Positions 7,699 through 16,313 of a stretch of 64,000 nt of DNA are shown one piece after another. Positions within the stretch are counted from its first letter, which is position 1. Every line of letters starts with the position of its first letter. A program made the position numbers and the translations under genes. The notes under the pieces were generated by a model. It was given only the letters and a program-made list of their open reading frames with translations. It had not been told where the DNA came from and searched no databases. Source of the stretch: Corynebacterium anserum (GTDB lineage: Bacteria > Actinomycetota > Actinomycetes > Mycobacteriales > Mycobacteriaceae). The DNA lies in NCBI RefSeq assembly GCF_014262665.1, contig NZ_CP046883.1, positions 2,108,001-2,172,000 of the forward strand, given 5' to 3'.

Positions 7699-10600
7699 TC
7701 ACTGTCTGTGATTGTCGCGACGGGGGATCTCAAAGGTTTGAGTTTGGCCTGAATAGAAGTCGAATGCTGCTTCGCCTTCGAAGTCAGAATCGTCGTAATC
7801 CTCGGCTTTAGCGTGGCGCGGCACGTAGTCATCGTCATAGTCAGCGGTAGTACGGCTGTTTGCATGTTCGCCATCAAACTCAGAACCGTGCCTATGCTCG
7901 AAACCGTACGCAGAGTCGGAATCACGCTGGATCTCGCCGTGACCACTATCCTCGAAATCATTATGCTCAGCAGGCCGATAACCGCGATTATCAACTCCCG
8001 CAAAATCCGCATGTTCAACATGCCGATGACCGCGATCGCCATCGTCCGCAAAATCATCATGCCCAACATGCCGATAACCGCGATCATCATCCGCATCAGA
8101 CCACGTATCGAAAACGCGCTGTTCATACGGGTTACCGCTTGTGAGAGTTGAACCGCCCGCTCCTGCACCAGCCGCACTAGCTAAGCGGGCGGTGGTACCG
8201 GCACTAGTGGCGTCGTTAGTATCCGCCACATCCTCCCGAACCTCCTCACTGGAGCGCTGCCGAGCACGCCGACGGCTCTTCAGCAGGCCGCGCTTCTTCC
8301 GGCGCCTGCGTCGCTTCCCACGAACCGCAGTCTCATCATGCATCTCAGAAACCTGCGATCCTTCACGGTGCTTTGCAACATCGCCAATCTCCCCAGCTTC
8401 GTACGCTTTCTCCAGCGCTTCGCCTTCAACGTCCACGGTCGGCAGGACCTTGTCCAACCATCGTGGCATGTACCAAGTACTACGCCCCGCAATCATCATT
8501 AGCGCGGGAACCAACGTCATACGGATTAAAAAGGCATCGAAGAGTACACCCGCGCCCAGCGCAAAACCAAAGATTCGAATAAACGGCAACGGCTGGAACA
8601 CAAAGGAAATGAACACACCGATCATGATCAAAGCCGCTGCAGTCACCACCGAAGCGCCCATGCCAAAGCCACCGATAACGGAATCCTCTGTCAAGGTGTA
8701 CGACGAATTCGGCGCCATGAATGGTTCCTGGTTCGGGTCATTCATCTTCTTTATCTTGCGCTTCTGAGATGCAAAGCGCTCACGCATACGAGACACGATG
8801 AACACCTGATAGTCCATCGCCAAACCGAATGTCACGCCAATTAAGAAAATCGGCATGAAAGAAATCAACGGTCCTGGTGAAGGCCAGATATTCCACAGAC
8901 CCTCCTGCCACACCAGCACAGTCACACCGAATGCTGCGCCCACGCTCAGCAGGAACCCTGTCGCCGCGATCAGTGGCACCATCAAAGAACGGAACACCAT
9001 CATCAGCAGCAAGAGCGCTAGCCCCACAACCAAACCAAGGTAAATGGGCATCGCCTCAGAAAGCTGATCTGTTACATCCTGCTGAATCGCCGTGAATCCG
9101 GTGATACCCATATCTACGCCGGTCTCAGCCTGAATCTCGCGCTGTTGTTCTCGCAAACCCTTGATCAAATCAACAGTACGTTTCTCTGTCGGCCCACCTA
9201 TCGGGGTGATAACGATCTGCGCGGTTGTGCCGTCCGGCGACATCGCCAGCAGCTGCGCATGCTTCACCTCAATGTTCGCACTCATCTGCTGCACGGTGTA
9301 CAGAAAACTGGCTCTCATCGCTGCTTCGTGGCGCGGAACATCTGCCTGGCTACGGACAAACATCTCCAGCGCCGGAGAATTCTCATTAACATTGTCTGCG
9401 TTCACCACAGCGAGGAACGGCGAGTTGCGCCCTGCCCCAAAGCCTTCCTCAAGCATCTCTGCCGCCTTGCGCTGTGTGGTATCCACATTGCCGGTTTTGT
9501 CACTCGGTAATGCGAGTTCGAGTTTCATCGCGGGCAGAGTCAATGCGCCCAACAGCAGGAAAACCACAATAATCGCCAGACCCGGCGCTTTGTGGATTAA
9601 CTTGACCCACTTCGTGCCCAACGACTCCTTCGGCCCGTGCTGCGAATTACTCTTCCAAAAGCGAACACTGTCTCGATTCCCATCGATTCCCCCTCGGATC
9701 TGACGTTGATGCGCGCGCGCATCCTGAATACGGTGCCCCCACTCCACCTCGCGCTTGAAGACTTTATTCCGAGCCCACCCCAACATCGCAGGGAGGAAAC
9801 TAATCGCTACAAGAACCGACACACCGACAGTCGCTGCTGCCGCATAACCCATGTACGCAAGGAATGGGATACCTGCGAGTCTCAGCGCAACCAGTGCGAT
9901 AATCACCGTCAAACCAGCGAATACCACTGCGGAACCAGCGGTACCAGTGGCGAGACCGATTGCGTCCTCACGGCTACGCCCCTCCTTCAGTTCATCTCGG
10001 AAACGCGACATAATGAACAGGGCATAGTCAATGCCGACCGCCAAACCAATCATCATGCCGAGAGTCGGGGTGATCGTATTAAGCTGCGCGAAAGCGGTTC
10101 CTCCGAGTGTGAGCAGTGTACCGATCGACACGCCGACCACTGCTGTCACTAGTGGGAAGAAAGAAGCCACCCATGAACGGAAAACCCACAGCAAGATAAG
10201 CAAACCGACAACAATGCCGGCCACTTCAGAAAATGGTTCCACTGCGACAGGTTCACCGAAGCCGGGGCCTCCTGCTTCGGCTTTTAGACCAGCATCGCGG
10301 GAAATCTGGAGAGCATCGACCACGGCTTGGCGATCCTCTTTGGTGACATCTGCGGGAATCGGCACGTCGTATTCGAAGTACATCGTGCCGTAGCGTCCGT
10401 CTTGAGACACCATGCGGAGGTTATCGGCATCCTCTTTGGCGGTTGACTCCGGAATGCCCTTGCTCGTGAGTTGCGTGATGATCTTCTTGTGCAGATTGTC
10501 ATTAAGCGCGATGGGGTTCATCAGGCGCTCAGTGTTTCCGAGGTCCTTGACGTTATTCTTAATTGCCTCGACAGTCTGATCCATCGCAGCCATATATTCT

Positions 10601-10869
10601 GGCTGGTCAAGCCTTTGGCCTTCCGGAGCTTCAAACACCACGTTCACACCGGCGGTGTCAATTGGATGTTTGGTGCCTGGGAATTTCTCGAGCATCAGCT
10701 TCGTTGCATGCGAGGAAGGCACTTCCCTCATCGCGAAGGATTCACTGAAACCCTTTTGGATGCTCAAAGCAACACCTGCAATGGCGCATAGCGCAATGAG
10801 CCAGCCAGCCACTACTCGCTTGTGGTGGATGTAGCACCAGCGAGCAATGTGAAACAGAAGTTTCGCCAC
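7699..10869 (-). CDS. MmpL-family (RND superfamily) lipid transporter
   Basis: A protein of 1056 residues with the MMPL layout: one N-terminal membrane segment (about 15-35), a periplasmic domain, five to six membrane segments (about 215-380), a second periplasmic domain, and a second membrane block (about 610-790) with the repeated motif GLAVGIDYALFIMSRFRDE and GLAMDYQVFIVSRMRE. These Asp-Tyr pairs form the proton relay in the family. Mycolata use such proteins to export trehalose mycolates and other lipids; the substrate here is not known. GTG start at 10869, with AAGGA about 7 nt upstream. The cytoplasmic tail (from about 800) is unusual: a basic KRRRRRKKRG cluster, then a His/Asp-rich region with three 16-residue repeats. 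Confidence 0.9.
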   Translation of the reverse strand: MAKLLFHIARWCYIHHKRVVAGWLIALCAIAGVALSIQKGFSESFAMREVPSSHATKLMLEKFPGTKHPIDTAGVNVVFEAPEGQRLDQPEYMAAMDQTVEAIKNNVKDLGNTERLMNPIALNDNLHKKIITQLTSKGIPESTAKEDADNLRMVSQDGRYGTMYFEYDVPIPADVTKEDRQAVVDALQISRDAGLKAEAGGPGFGEPVAVEPFSEVAGIVVGLLILLWVFRSWVASFFPLVTAVVGVSIGTLLTLGGTAFAQLNTITPTLGMMIGLAVGIDYALFIMSRFRDELKEGRSREDAIGLATGTAGSAVVFAGLTVIIALVALRLAGIPFLAYMGYAAAATVGVSVLVAISFLPAMLGWARNKVFKREVEWGHRIQDARAHQRQIRGGIDGNRDSVRFWKSNSQHGPKESLGTKWVKLIHKAPGLAIIVVFLLLGALTLPAMKLELALPSDKTGNVDTTQRKAAEMLEEGFGAGRNSPFLAVVNADNVNENSPALEMFVRSQADVPRHEAAMRASFLYTVQQMSANIEVKHAQLLAMSPDGTTAQIVITPIGGPTEKRTVDLIKGLREQQREIQAETGVDMGITGFTAIQQDVTDQLSEAMPIYLGLVVGLALLLLMMVFRSLMVPLIAATGFLLSVGAAFGVTVLVWQEGLWNIWPSPGPLISFMPIFLIGVTFGLAMDYQVFIVSRMRERFASQKRKIKKMNDPNQEPFMAPNSSYTLTEDSVIGGFGMGASVVTAAALIMIGVFISFVFQPLPFIRIFGFALGAGVLFDAFLIRMTLVPALMMIAGRSTWYMPRWLDKVLPTVDVEGEALEKAYEAGEIGDVAKHREGSQVSEMHDETAVRGKRRRRRKKRGLLKSRRRARQRSSEEVREDVADTNDATSAGTTARLASAAGAGAGGSTLTSGNPYEQRVFDTWSDADDDRGYRHVGHDDFADDGDRGHRHVEHADFAGVDNRGYRPAEHNDFEDSGHGEIQRDSDSAYGFEHRHGSEFDGEHANSRTTADYDDDYVPRHAKAEDYDDSDFEGEAAFDFYSGQTQTFEIPRRDNHRQ
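7975..8118. repeat. In-frame 48-bp tandem repeat in the MmpL tail
   Basis: Units begin at 7975, 8023 and 8071 (CCGATAACCG or CCGATGACCG; period 48). They encode three 16-residue copies such as DRGYRHVGHDDFADDG, rich in His and Asp. Confidence 0.9.
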
Positions 10870-11265
10870 GGGGATGTCCTTCTTTAATGCTTATACTTCA
10901 ATGCTTATTCGGGCACGTATCACTTGGCACCAGAGTTGCTGTGCAACCAAGACCCTGCATTATCACCGCAACGTCTGCCCTCTCGAGCGAGTTGCTAAGA
11001 ACCCGCAAGGCTGAGGGAGTGCCCGATGATTATGGCTTTTGTGCACAGTAAAACTGCCCGACGCAAGCAGAACGTTACTAACACTAGCGTTCGCACGGCG
11101 GAAAAACCTAGTATTCAACGTTAAATATGTTAACTGGAGTTACGGATGTGGCGAAGTTGCGGCTGCACTAACTCGCAAATTAACGCACTTCTCGGCGGCT
11201 AAGGCGTTCGGTTTATATCCGGAACTTGTTAGAAATCTTCCCCTTCGAAGCCACTACCGCACCCA
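10870..11265. other. Intergenic DNA without a supported gene
   Basis: The spacer between the MmpL start and the 46-bp repeat array contains open frames but none with a credible start, ribosome site or protein-like composition. It should include the mmpL promoter. Nothing else is recognised here. Confidence 0.5.
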
Positions 11266-11400
11266 CAGCAGCCATGCCTGGCACCAATCGGCAACGCCCC
11301 ACACCCACCACAGCAGCCATGCCTGGCACCAATCGGCAACACCCCCACACCCACCACAGCAGCCATGCCTGGCACCAATCGGCAACACCCCCACAACCCA
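11266..11400. repeat. 45/46-bp tandem repeat, three units
   Basis: CAGCAGCCATGCCTGGCACC begins at 11266, 11311 and 11357. Units share GCACCAATCGGCAAC followed by a C-rich ACACCC tract. The array lies in a 740-bp intergenic region. Confidence 0.9.
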
Positions 11401-11613
11401 CTCATTCAATAACTCGCCTCAACGGCAAGCGGATCAACACAGTACATCGAACCTTACCTTCAAAACCGCGCGATGTAACAACCGGTACAGTCTAAATTTT
11501 TGATCACTGTATTTCCCCAGGTCACGAACAGCAACAAAAGAGATTCTGTACCTTGCGTTACATTCTTTGATTCGTCCTTTGTCTTACACGGTTTCCCATG
11601 CCATTATTGAGCC

Positions 11614-13017
11614 ATGTTTGGGGGAACATACATAGTGATGAGGGGGTCTACACCTCGCGATCGAACTCGCGTACATCGCCTCACCGAGCGACAAATACTC
11701 TTACGCATCGCGCATGGGGTTTACGTAAGCCGGCACCAATACATGTCAGCCAATGAACATCAACAAATGACAATGAAAATTGTCGGCAATGCACTGGCGA
11801 AACCAGCTGAAATCGTCTGCGGAGCCTCAGCAGCAATACTCCATGGCTTGCCTCTAGAGAAATTTCCGGAAAAGTACTCCCTAGAATTTGGACGGACTAG
11901 CAAGGTAGGTAGCAAATACAGCAGAAAAGCGAACACGGCCCCAGGATTCAAAACATTCCCAGCAATCACAGGTTACAAGGCATCAACTACAACAACCGGA
12001 ACACCAACAACCTCAATGAGCGCAGGGGTCAAACACATGCGCCGTTGCGTGACAGACCACAATATTCAGTATCGGTATCTCAACCATCACCACGTCGGGC
12101 ATTTACAGCACATAAGCATCCCAGTGATCTGCTCACCCATTCCCAACGACATCGATGAATTACGAAAGAGAGCGATCTACCTCAGCACTGTGGACTCTGC
12201 GTCCCTGCCACTACTCAGTTTTGCGGACACACAAGCGCCGCTTCTAAAGGAGAGCAAAGAACCATACCCTGCTGAGTCGCATCGCGGTCTGACACAAATG
12301 TGCGATGCTAATAAGCGCCGTGTCACAAACCCCACCACAAGTCCCAGCGCAAAACCACACACCACAAGCCCCACCACAAGCCCCAGCGCAAAACCACCTA
12401 CTAGGGGTATGGCTCACATCGAACTACGCGTGACCAGACCCGCGCTTACCGGCCTTGACCTCGCGCGATGGCACTCACTGGAGTGCGGTGTCATGGCTCT
12501 CGACTACGCACTACGCACACGCACCGCTACTCACAGTGAGATTCGCACTCTGATCAGACAACTTCGCCATTCCAGCGGAAGTGCGACCCTCAGAAACGCA
12601 ATGCTCCTCGCCACTCCCCATTCTGAAAGTCCGATGGAATCGGTTTTGAAGGTGAAAATGTGGCGTCGGGGCTACGAGAGGCCGTTACAGCAGGCGAAGA
12701 TCTACGACTTCCACGGACGCTTCCTTGGGCGAGTGGATTTCTACTTTCCTCTCGCCGCGCTGGTTGTCGAGTACGACGGTCAGGGTAAATACACCGGACA
12801 ATTCGGGCACAGCGGCGCAGCGGAACGCACCTCGGAATACGAGCGGCAACGTGCGCTGCACAACGCTGGCTTGGCTGTAGTTCGCGTGGGGTTGAGCGTG
12901 GAGGGGCTACAGGAAGGGCTCGAAAAAATCGCCCGACGCCAGAAACAAGCCCCCAACGCTGGTCAACATGCCGATGTGAAAATCCAAGCTGCCGGCTATG
13001 CCTGGCGCGAGTGTTAG
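11614..13017 (+). CDS. AbiEi-like N-terminal domain joined to a DUF559 nuclease-like domain
   Basis: A protein of 467 residues. Residues 1-100 resemble the type IV antitoxin AbiEi N-terminal region (LTERQILLRIAHGVYVSRHQY, then CGASAAILHGLPL). The C-terminal 130 residues (SPMESVLKVKMWRRGYERPL, VDFYFPLAALVVEYDGQGKY, then VVRVG) match the DUF559/Vsr-like PD-(D/E)xK pattern: Glu, an Asp before the hydrophobic strand, and E-x-DG-x-x-KY. Such proteins are common and unstudied in Actinobacteria; DNA binding plus nicking or regulation is conceivable. A Thr/Ser/Pro-rich linker near residues 238-265 contains a 13-residue repeat. It is a single gene with no partner toxin beside it. ATG start; an upstream stretch rich in T may hold the promoter. 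Confidence 0.75.
   Translation: MFGGTYIVMRGSTPRDRTRVHRLTERQILLRIAHGVYVSRHQYMSANEHQQMTMKIVGNALAKPAEIVCGASAAILHGLPLEKFPEKYSLEFGRTSKVGSKYSRKANTAPGFKTFPAITGYKASTTTTGTPTTSMSAGVKHMRRCVTDHNIQYRYLNHHHVGHLQHISIPVICSPIPNDIDELRKRAIYLSTVDSASLPLLSFADTQAPLLKESKEPYPAESHRGLTQMCDANKRRVTNPTTSPSAKPHTTSPTTSPSAKPPTRGMAHIELRVTRPALTGLDLARWHSLECGVMALDYALRTRTATHSEIRTLIRQLRHSSGSATLRNAMLLATPHSESPMESVLKVKMWRRGYERPLQQAKIYDFHGRFLGRVDFYFPLAALVVEYDGQGKYTGQFGHSGAAERTSEYERQRALHNAGLAVVRVGLSVEGLQEGLEKIARRQKQAPNAGQHADVKIQAAGYAWREC
12330..12398. repeat. In-frame 39-bp repeat in the linker of the AbiEi/DUF559-like gene
   Basis: CCCCACCACAAG starts at 12330 and 12369 (period 39), giving two copies of a TTSPSAKP-containing 13-residue unit. 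Confidence 0.85.
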
Positions 13018-13101
13018 GCTCAGCAGGTTCATTTTCCCCCCCAATCTGTAGACCCAACAAGACCCCCAACGCCCGGCGCGCCAAGCAACACGTTCAATTC
13101 A

Positions 13102-13216
13102 GTGTGGAAATTAGCGGAAACTCAGTGTGGAAATACGGGAAAACTGGGTACGGAAATAAGTGGAAATTCGGTGTGGAATTAAGGGAAAACTGGGTGTGGA
13201 AATTAGCGGAAATAAA
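13102..13216. repeat. 23-bp tandem repeat, five units
   Basis: Units start at 13102, 13125, 13148, 13171 and 13194, each GTGTGG or GTACGG followed by AAAT or AATT and a GGAAA block. The units differ at several positions, so the array is older or less uniform than others in the window. It lies between the AbiEi/DUF559-like gene and the tRNA-Ser terminator. Confidence 0.9.
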
Positions 13217-13258
13217 ACGAGTGGAACGAATAACCGGATGAGCATAAGAGCACAAAAA

Positions 13259-13317
13259 ACCCGCCGCACTGCGCTTAGATTTTTCTCCCGAAATCTATCT
13301 AAGCGAGTGCGGCGGGT
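13259..13317 (-). terminator. Terminator of tRNA-Ser(CGA)
   Basis: A long stem CCCGCCGCACT-GCGCTTAGAT pairs with ATCTAAGCG-AGTGCGGCGGG. Read on the minus strand, a run of six T follows (13253-13258 region), directly downstream of the tRNA. Confidence 0.85.
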
Positions 13318-13323
13318 AATGTG

Positions 13324-13411
13324 CGGTGGCGGCGGGATTTGAACCCGCGGTTGGGGGTTACCCAACATTCGCTTTCGAGGCGAACACCTTCGGCCGCTCG
13401 GACACGCCACC
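13324..13411 (-). tRNA. tRNA-Ser (anticodon CGA)
   Basis: An 88-nt class II tRNA: acceptor GGTGGCG/CGCCACC, G73, anticodon loop CTCGAAA within the stem TTCGC/GCGAA, long variable arm (GTTGGGTAACCCCCAAC) and T loop TTCAAAT. CCA is not encoded. It reads UCG serine codons. Confidence 0.95.
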
Positions 13412-13655
13412 AATGTCTCAGGGATGTGGCTGCGAGTGGAAGAAATCCACACCAGTGAAACCTGGTGCACGCCACGGTCATGCGAGACGGGTAAAGCCTA
13501 GCATCACGGCCTCACACGGCAAAAGTGTGGTTTCACCTACTGTCGAGCGGGAACCTTGCCCACTGCCTGACGGAGCGTATTCACCCACCACCGAGCGGGA
13601 TCTTTACCCCACTGTCGAGCAGTGTGTCCCCCTCCTCGCCACCAGGCGGGATATC

Positions 13656-13823
13656 TTACTCGCCGTCTAGCGCGTCCAGACCCTTGTCGCGAGCCTCGCG
13701 TGCCTTGTCAGCCTTGTCGCCATCCAGCTTGGAATCGATAACCTTGTCAGAGGCCTCGGCGATCTTGTCGCGGTGGTCGCTTGCAGCCTGCTTTGCCTTG
13801 TCGCCTAGGTTTCCGAGGTCCAT
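13656..13823 (-). CDS. Small Rv0909/MT0933-type antitoxin-like protein
   Basis: 55 residues from ATG 13823, chosen because AGGAGG lies 6 nt upstream. The sequence (MDLGNLGDKAKQAASDHRDK, then KVIDSKLDGDKADKARE) is a highly charged helical protein like the small actinobacterial antitoxin-like family PF14013. The matching toxin gene is not beside it; the upstream neighbour is tadA on the same strand. Such orphan copies are frequent in corynebacteria, and a general DNA- or envelope-associated role cannot be excluded. Confidence 0.7.
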   Translation of the reverse strand: MDLGNLGDKAKQAASDHRDKIAEASDKVIDSKLDGDKADKAREARDKGLDALDGE

Positions 13824-13999
13824 TGTTCCTCCTTCATGGCCGCACACTGGCGGCTCGTTGTGTGCATAAGTTGTCGTACAAATGGTGTACAAATCTCACA
13901 CTGAGTCGATCCCTCTCAGAGATCCCCTAATGGGAGATTTACGTTAACTACCGTACGGAAAACGCCTGACTCCTGCAGAACTTCTCACATTCATGCAGT

Positions 14000-14542
14000 T
14001 CAGAAGGCATTCTCACTCTGCCCGCCTCCGCGCAGGGCAGCAAAGAAGTCTTTTAACAACGCTTCACATTCTTCCTGCAGCACACCTCCCAGTACTTCGG
14101 CCTTGTGCAGGGGCGATTCCCTCGGCAAATCCCATACGCTGCCACACGCCCCAGTTTTCGGCTCGGCCGCCCCGTAGATTATCCGTCCAATCCGCGCCCC
14201 GAGTAGCGCTCCAGCACACATAGCGCACGGTTCCAAAGTCACCACGAGCGTGCAGTTTTCTAGCCGCCATGCATCACCGAGCGCCACGGTCGCTTGCTTT
14301 ATCGCGGCGATTTCTGCGTGGCCTATTGGGTCGGCGTCTGTTTCCCTTCTATTCGTACCGACGCCAAGCTCCTGCCCCTCGGGGCCAAGAATCACTGCGC
14401 CCACGGGGATATCTCCCGTAGGGGTGGTACGCGCTATGTCGATCGCCCGGCGCATCCATTGCTCGGCCTGCACAATCCTCGCGTGACGAGGTAGCCCCGA
14501 TCCCACGGTGCTGTGTTGTTCACCCCTGTTCATGTTGTCCAC
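14000..14542 (-). CDS. tadA: tRNA-adenosine(34) deaminase
   Basis: The zinc deaminase motifs are HAEIAAIKQA (His ligand and catalytic Glu) and LEPCAMCAGALLGARIGRI (two Cys ligands), with IYGAAEPKTGACGS and ESPLHKAEVLGGVLQEEC near the end, all typical of TadA. It converts A34 of tRNA-Arg(ACG) to inosine so that one tRNA reads CGU, CGC and CGA. The substrate tRNA-Arg(ACG) is encoded 5 kb away at 19257-19329. The start is the GTG at 14542 or the ATG at 14533. The N-terminal 25 residues extend beyond the E. coli enzyme. The tadA-associated gene lies just upstream on the same strand. Confidence 0.93.
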   Translation of the reverse strand: MDNMNRGEQHSTVGSGLPRHARIVQAEQWMRRAIDIARTTPTGDIPVGAVILGPEGQELGVGTNRRETDADPIGHAEIAAIKQATVALGDAWRLENCTLVVTLEPCAMCAGALLGARIGRIIYGAAEPKTGACGSVWDLPRESPLHKAEVLGGVLQEECEALLKDFFAALRGGGQSENAF

Positions 14543-14667
14543 GCCTAGTCACGCACCCTGACATTTACTGTTCATTCGCTCCTCCCCTTGACGGGGGCAC
14601 ACACCCACAGTCGCTAGCCATTCGCCATTCATCCGCTTTGGCATACCCTGACATGTCCCGAGGACAG

Positions 14668-15207
14668 CTAGTCATACGCTCCATCGCTGAGGTAGTCGTC
14701 CATGTCATCTGGGTCGATTCCCACTGCATCGGCTAGTTCTTCAGCAAAGCCAAGCTCATCGGCGATGCGTAAAACTTGGGCAGCGCCGTATAGCTCTTCG
14801 TCGTCGAGAATCACGCTCATGACCTGTTCGGATGCTCCGAGATCCTCTAACAGCGCAAAGTCCCCCTCGGGCCATGCCTCATCGGTGTCAGCATCGTCTT
14901 CGGTGGGAATGTCCACGCCCAGTTCATCGAGTATGTCCGCTGCGAGATCGTAATCAAGGGCTGCTGTGGCGTCGGATAAAAGAACACGTACCCCGGAAGG
15001 AACGGGGCGCACTATCCCCACCCAATCATCCTCCACGCACACAAGCCCCACGACCGCTCCTTCGGCCCGAGCATCGCGCACACGCGCAAGCAGTTCGTCG
15101 AGCCCCAGCAACGTGGACTCCGGCAGGAGACGGACATCCCAACCCGCCGGGCGGCTTTGCGCCACGGCCGCGAAACTCGGCTGATCCCAACCCTCGATGA
15201 TGCTCAT
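14668..15207 (-). CDS. tRNA-adenosine-deaminase-associated protein
   Basis: 179 acidic residues (SIIEGWDQPSFAAVAQSRP at the start, DEAWPEGDFALLEDLG and ADAVGIDPDDMDDYL near the end). This matches the actinobacterial family named for always lying beside tadA. Its biochemical role is unknown. It lies 125 bp upstream of tadA on the same strand and is divergent from tyrA (37 bp between starts), which is the usual arrangement in corynebacteria. Confidence 0.85.
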   Translation of the reverse strand: MSIIEGWDQPSFAAVAQSRPAGWDVRLLPESTLLGLDELLARVRDARAEGAVVGLVCVEDDWVGIVRPVPSGVRVLLSDATAALDYDLAADILDELGVDIPTEDDADTDEAWPEGDFALLEDLGASEQVMSVILDDEELYGAAQVLRIADELGFAEELADAVGIDPDDMDDYLSDGAYD

Positions 15208-15244
15208 AGGGATAGGCTAGCCGGCTCGTGGCAAACTAGGTAGC

Positions 15245-16303
15245 GTGACTGAGAATCTTGCCTTCAAAACTTTCGCCGATAACTCCCGTCCTGTATGCAT
15301 CCTAGGTTTGGGGCTTATCGGCGGATCCCTGATGCGCGACATCGCGGCGGCGGGTCGGAGTGTGTATGGCTGGAATCGTAGTACGAAGACTGTGGAGGCT
15401 GCACAGGCCGAAGGGTTCGATGTCAGCGCCGATCTAACGGAGACGCTACGCCGAGCGGAAAGCGATGATGCCCTTGTGGTTCTCGGTGTACCCGTACCGG
15501 CGCTCGGTTTTCTTCTCGAGGCCATCGCCCAGCACGCCCCCTCGGTGTGTTTTACCGACGTCACCAGTGTGAAAGCCGAGGTCCATGATCTTGTTGACCA
15601 GTATGGACTCACTGAACGCTTTATCGGCGGGCATCCAATGGCCGGCACTGCGGACAGCGGTTGGGCGGTCACCACTGAGGGGCTGTTCACAGGTGCCGTG
15701 TGGGTGGTCACGTATGACAACGCCATGGAGCTGGGCGGTCCAGAAGGGGACAAAAGCCCAGAGCGTGCTGCCGTGGCGCGTCGTTGGCTCGAAGGCTGGG
15801 TGCGAGTGGTGAAAATGGCGCAGCTGGTCGGCGCCGATGTGGTTGCCTGCCGTGCAAAAAAGCACGACAGCGCGGTGGCGCGTATTTCTCACTTGCCGCA
15901 TATCCTGGCAGAGGCTCTGGCCATTGCGGGGGATAACGGCGGACCGTTGGCTTTGAGCTTGGCTGCGAGTTCCTTCCGCGATGGAACCCGCGTGGCGGGA
16001 ACCGCCCCGGATCTGGTGCGTGCGATGTGCGAAAACAACCGCGAGGCTCTCGTCGAAGCTTTAGATGAAAGCATTGCGCTGTTGATGAAGGCACGCAGAG
16101 ATTTGGTCAGTGACGAGCATGATCTCAAGGCACTGGCTAAGGAAGGTTTTGCGGCGCGGAGCCGTTTTGAGGCACGAGCCGGCCGTACGAAGGGCGACCA
16201 CACCAATCGGCCAATCATCCGGGTTAATCCTGGGGCTCCGGGGTGGATAAACCAGCTGCGCTCAGCGGCCTCTATGGGAGCGCAAATCAATATCGGCGAG
16301 TGA
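15245..16303 (+). CDS. tyrA: Prephenate/arogenate dehydrogenase
   Basis: The N-terminal Rossmann motif ILGLGLIGGSLMRDI (about residues 19-33) is followed by the conserved FTDVTSVKAEV and FIGGHPMAGTADSGW, which carry the TyrA catalytic His and substrate-binding residues. The enzyme makes tyrosine by oxidative decarboxylation; corynebacterial TyrA proteins use arogenate with NADP+, so the substrate is probably arogenate. Length 352 residues, with no ACT domain. GTG start at 15245. The aminotransferase pat, which could supply arogenate or finish Phe/Tyr synthesis, lies 6 kb downstream. Confidence 0.92.
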   Translation: MTENLAFKTFADNSRPVCILGLGLIGGSLMRDIAAAGRSVYGWNRSTKTVEAAQAEGFDVSADLTETLRRAESDDALVVLGVPVPALGFLLEAIAQHAPSVCFTDVTSVKAEVHDLVDQYGLTERFIGGHPMAGTADSGWAVTTEGLFTGAVWVVTYDNAMELGGPEGDKSPERAAVARRWLEGWVRVVKMAQLVGADVVACRAKKHDSAVARISHLPHILAEALAIAGDNGGPLALSLAASSFRDGTRVAGTAPDLVRAMCENNREALVEALDESIALLMKARRDLVSDEHDLKALAKEGFAARSRFEARAGRTKGDHTNRPIIRVNPGAPGWINQLRSAASMGAQINIGE

Positions 16304-16313
16304 TGAATAGGGG

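Noticed and set aside
8141..8767. A 208-codon plus-strand frame inside the MmpL gene
   Set aside because: It is the antisense shadow of a strongly supported MmpL coding region.
11039..11503. A 154-codon plus-strand open frame over the 46-bp repeat array
   Set aside because: It exists because the repeat happens to lack stops; composition (His/Ser/Pro runs) and start context are not gene-like.
13102..13216. Regular 23-bp repeats could be a CRISPR array
   Set aside because: Units are head-to-tail with no unique spacers, and no cas genes are in the window. The same holds for the other arrays.
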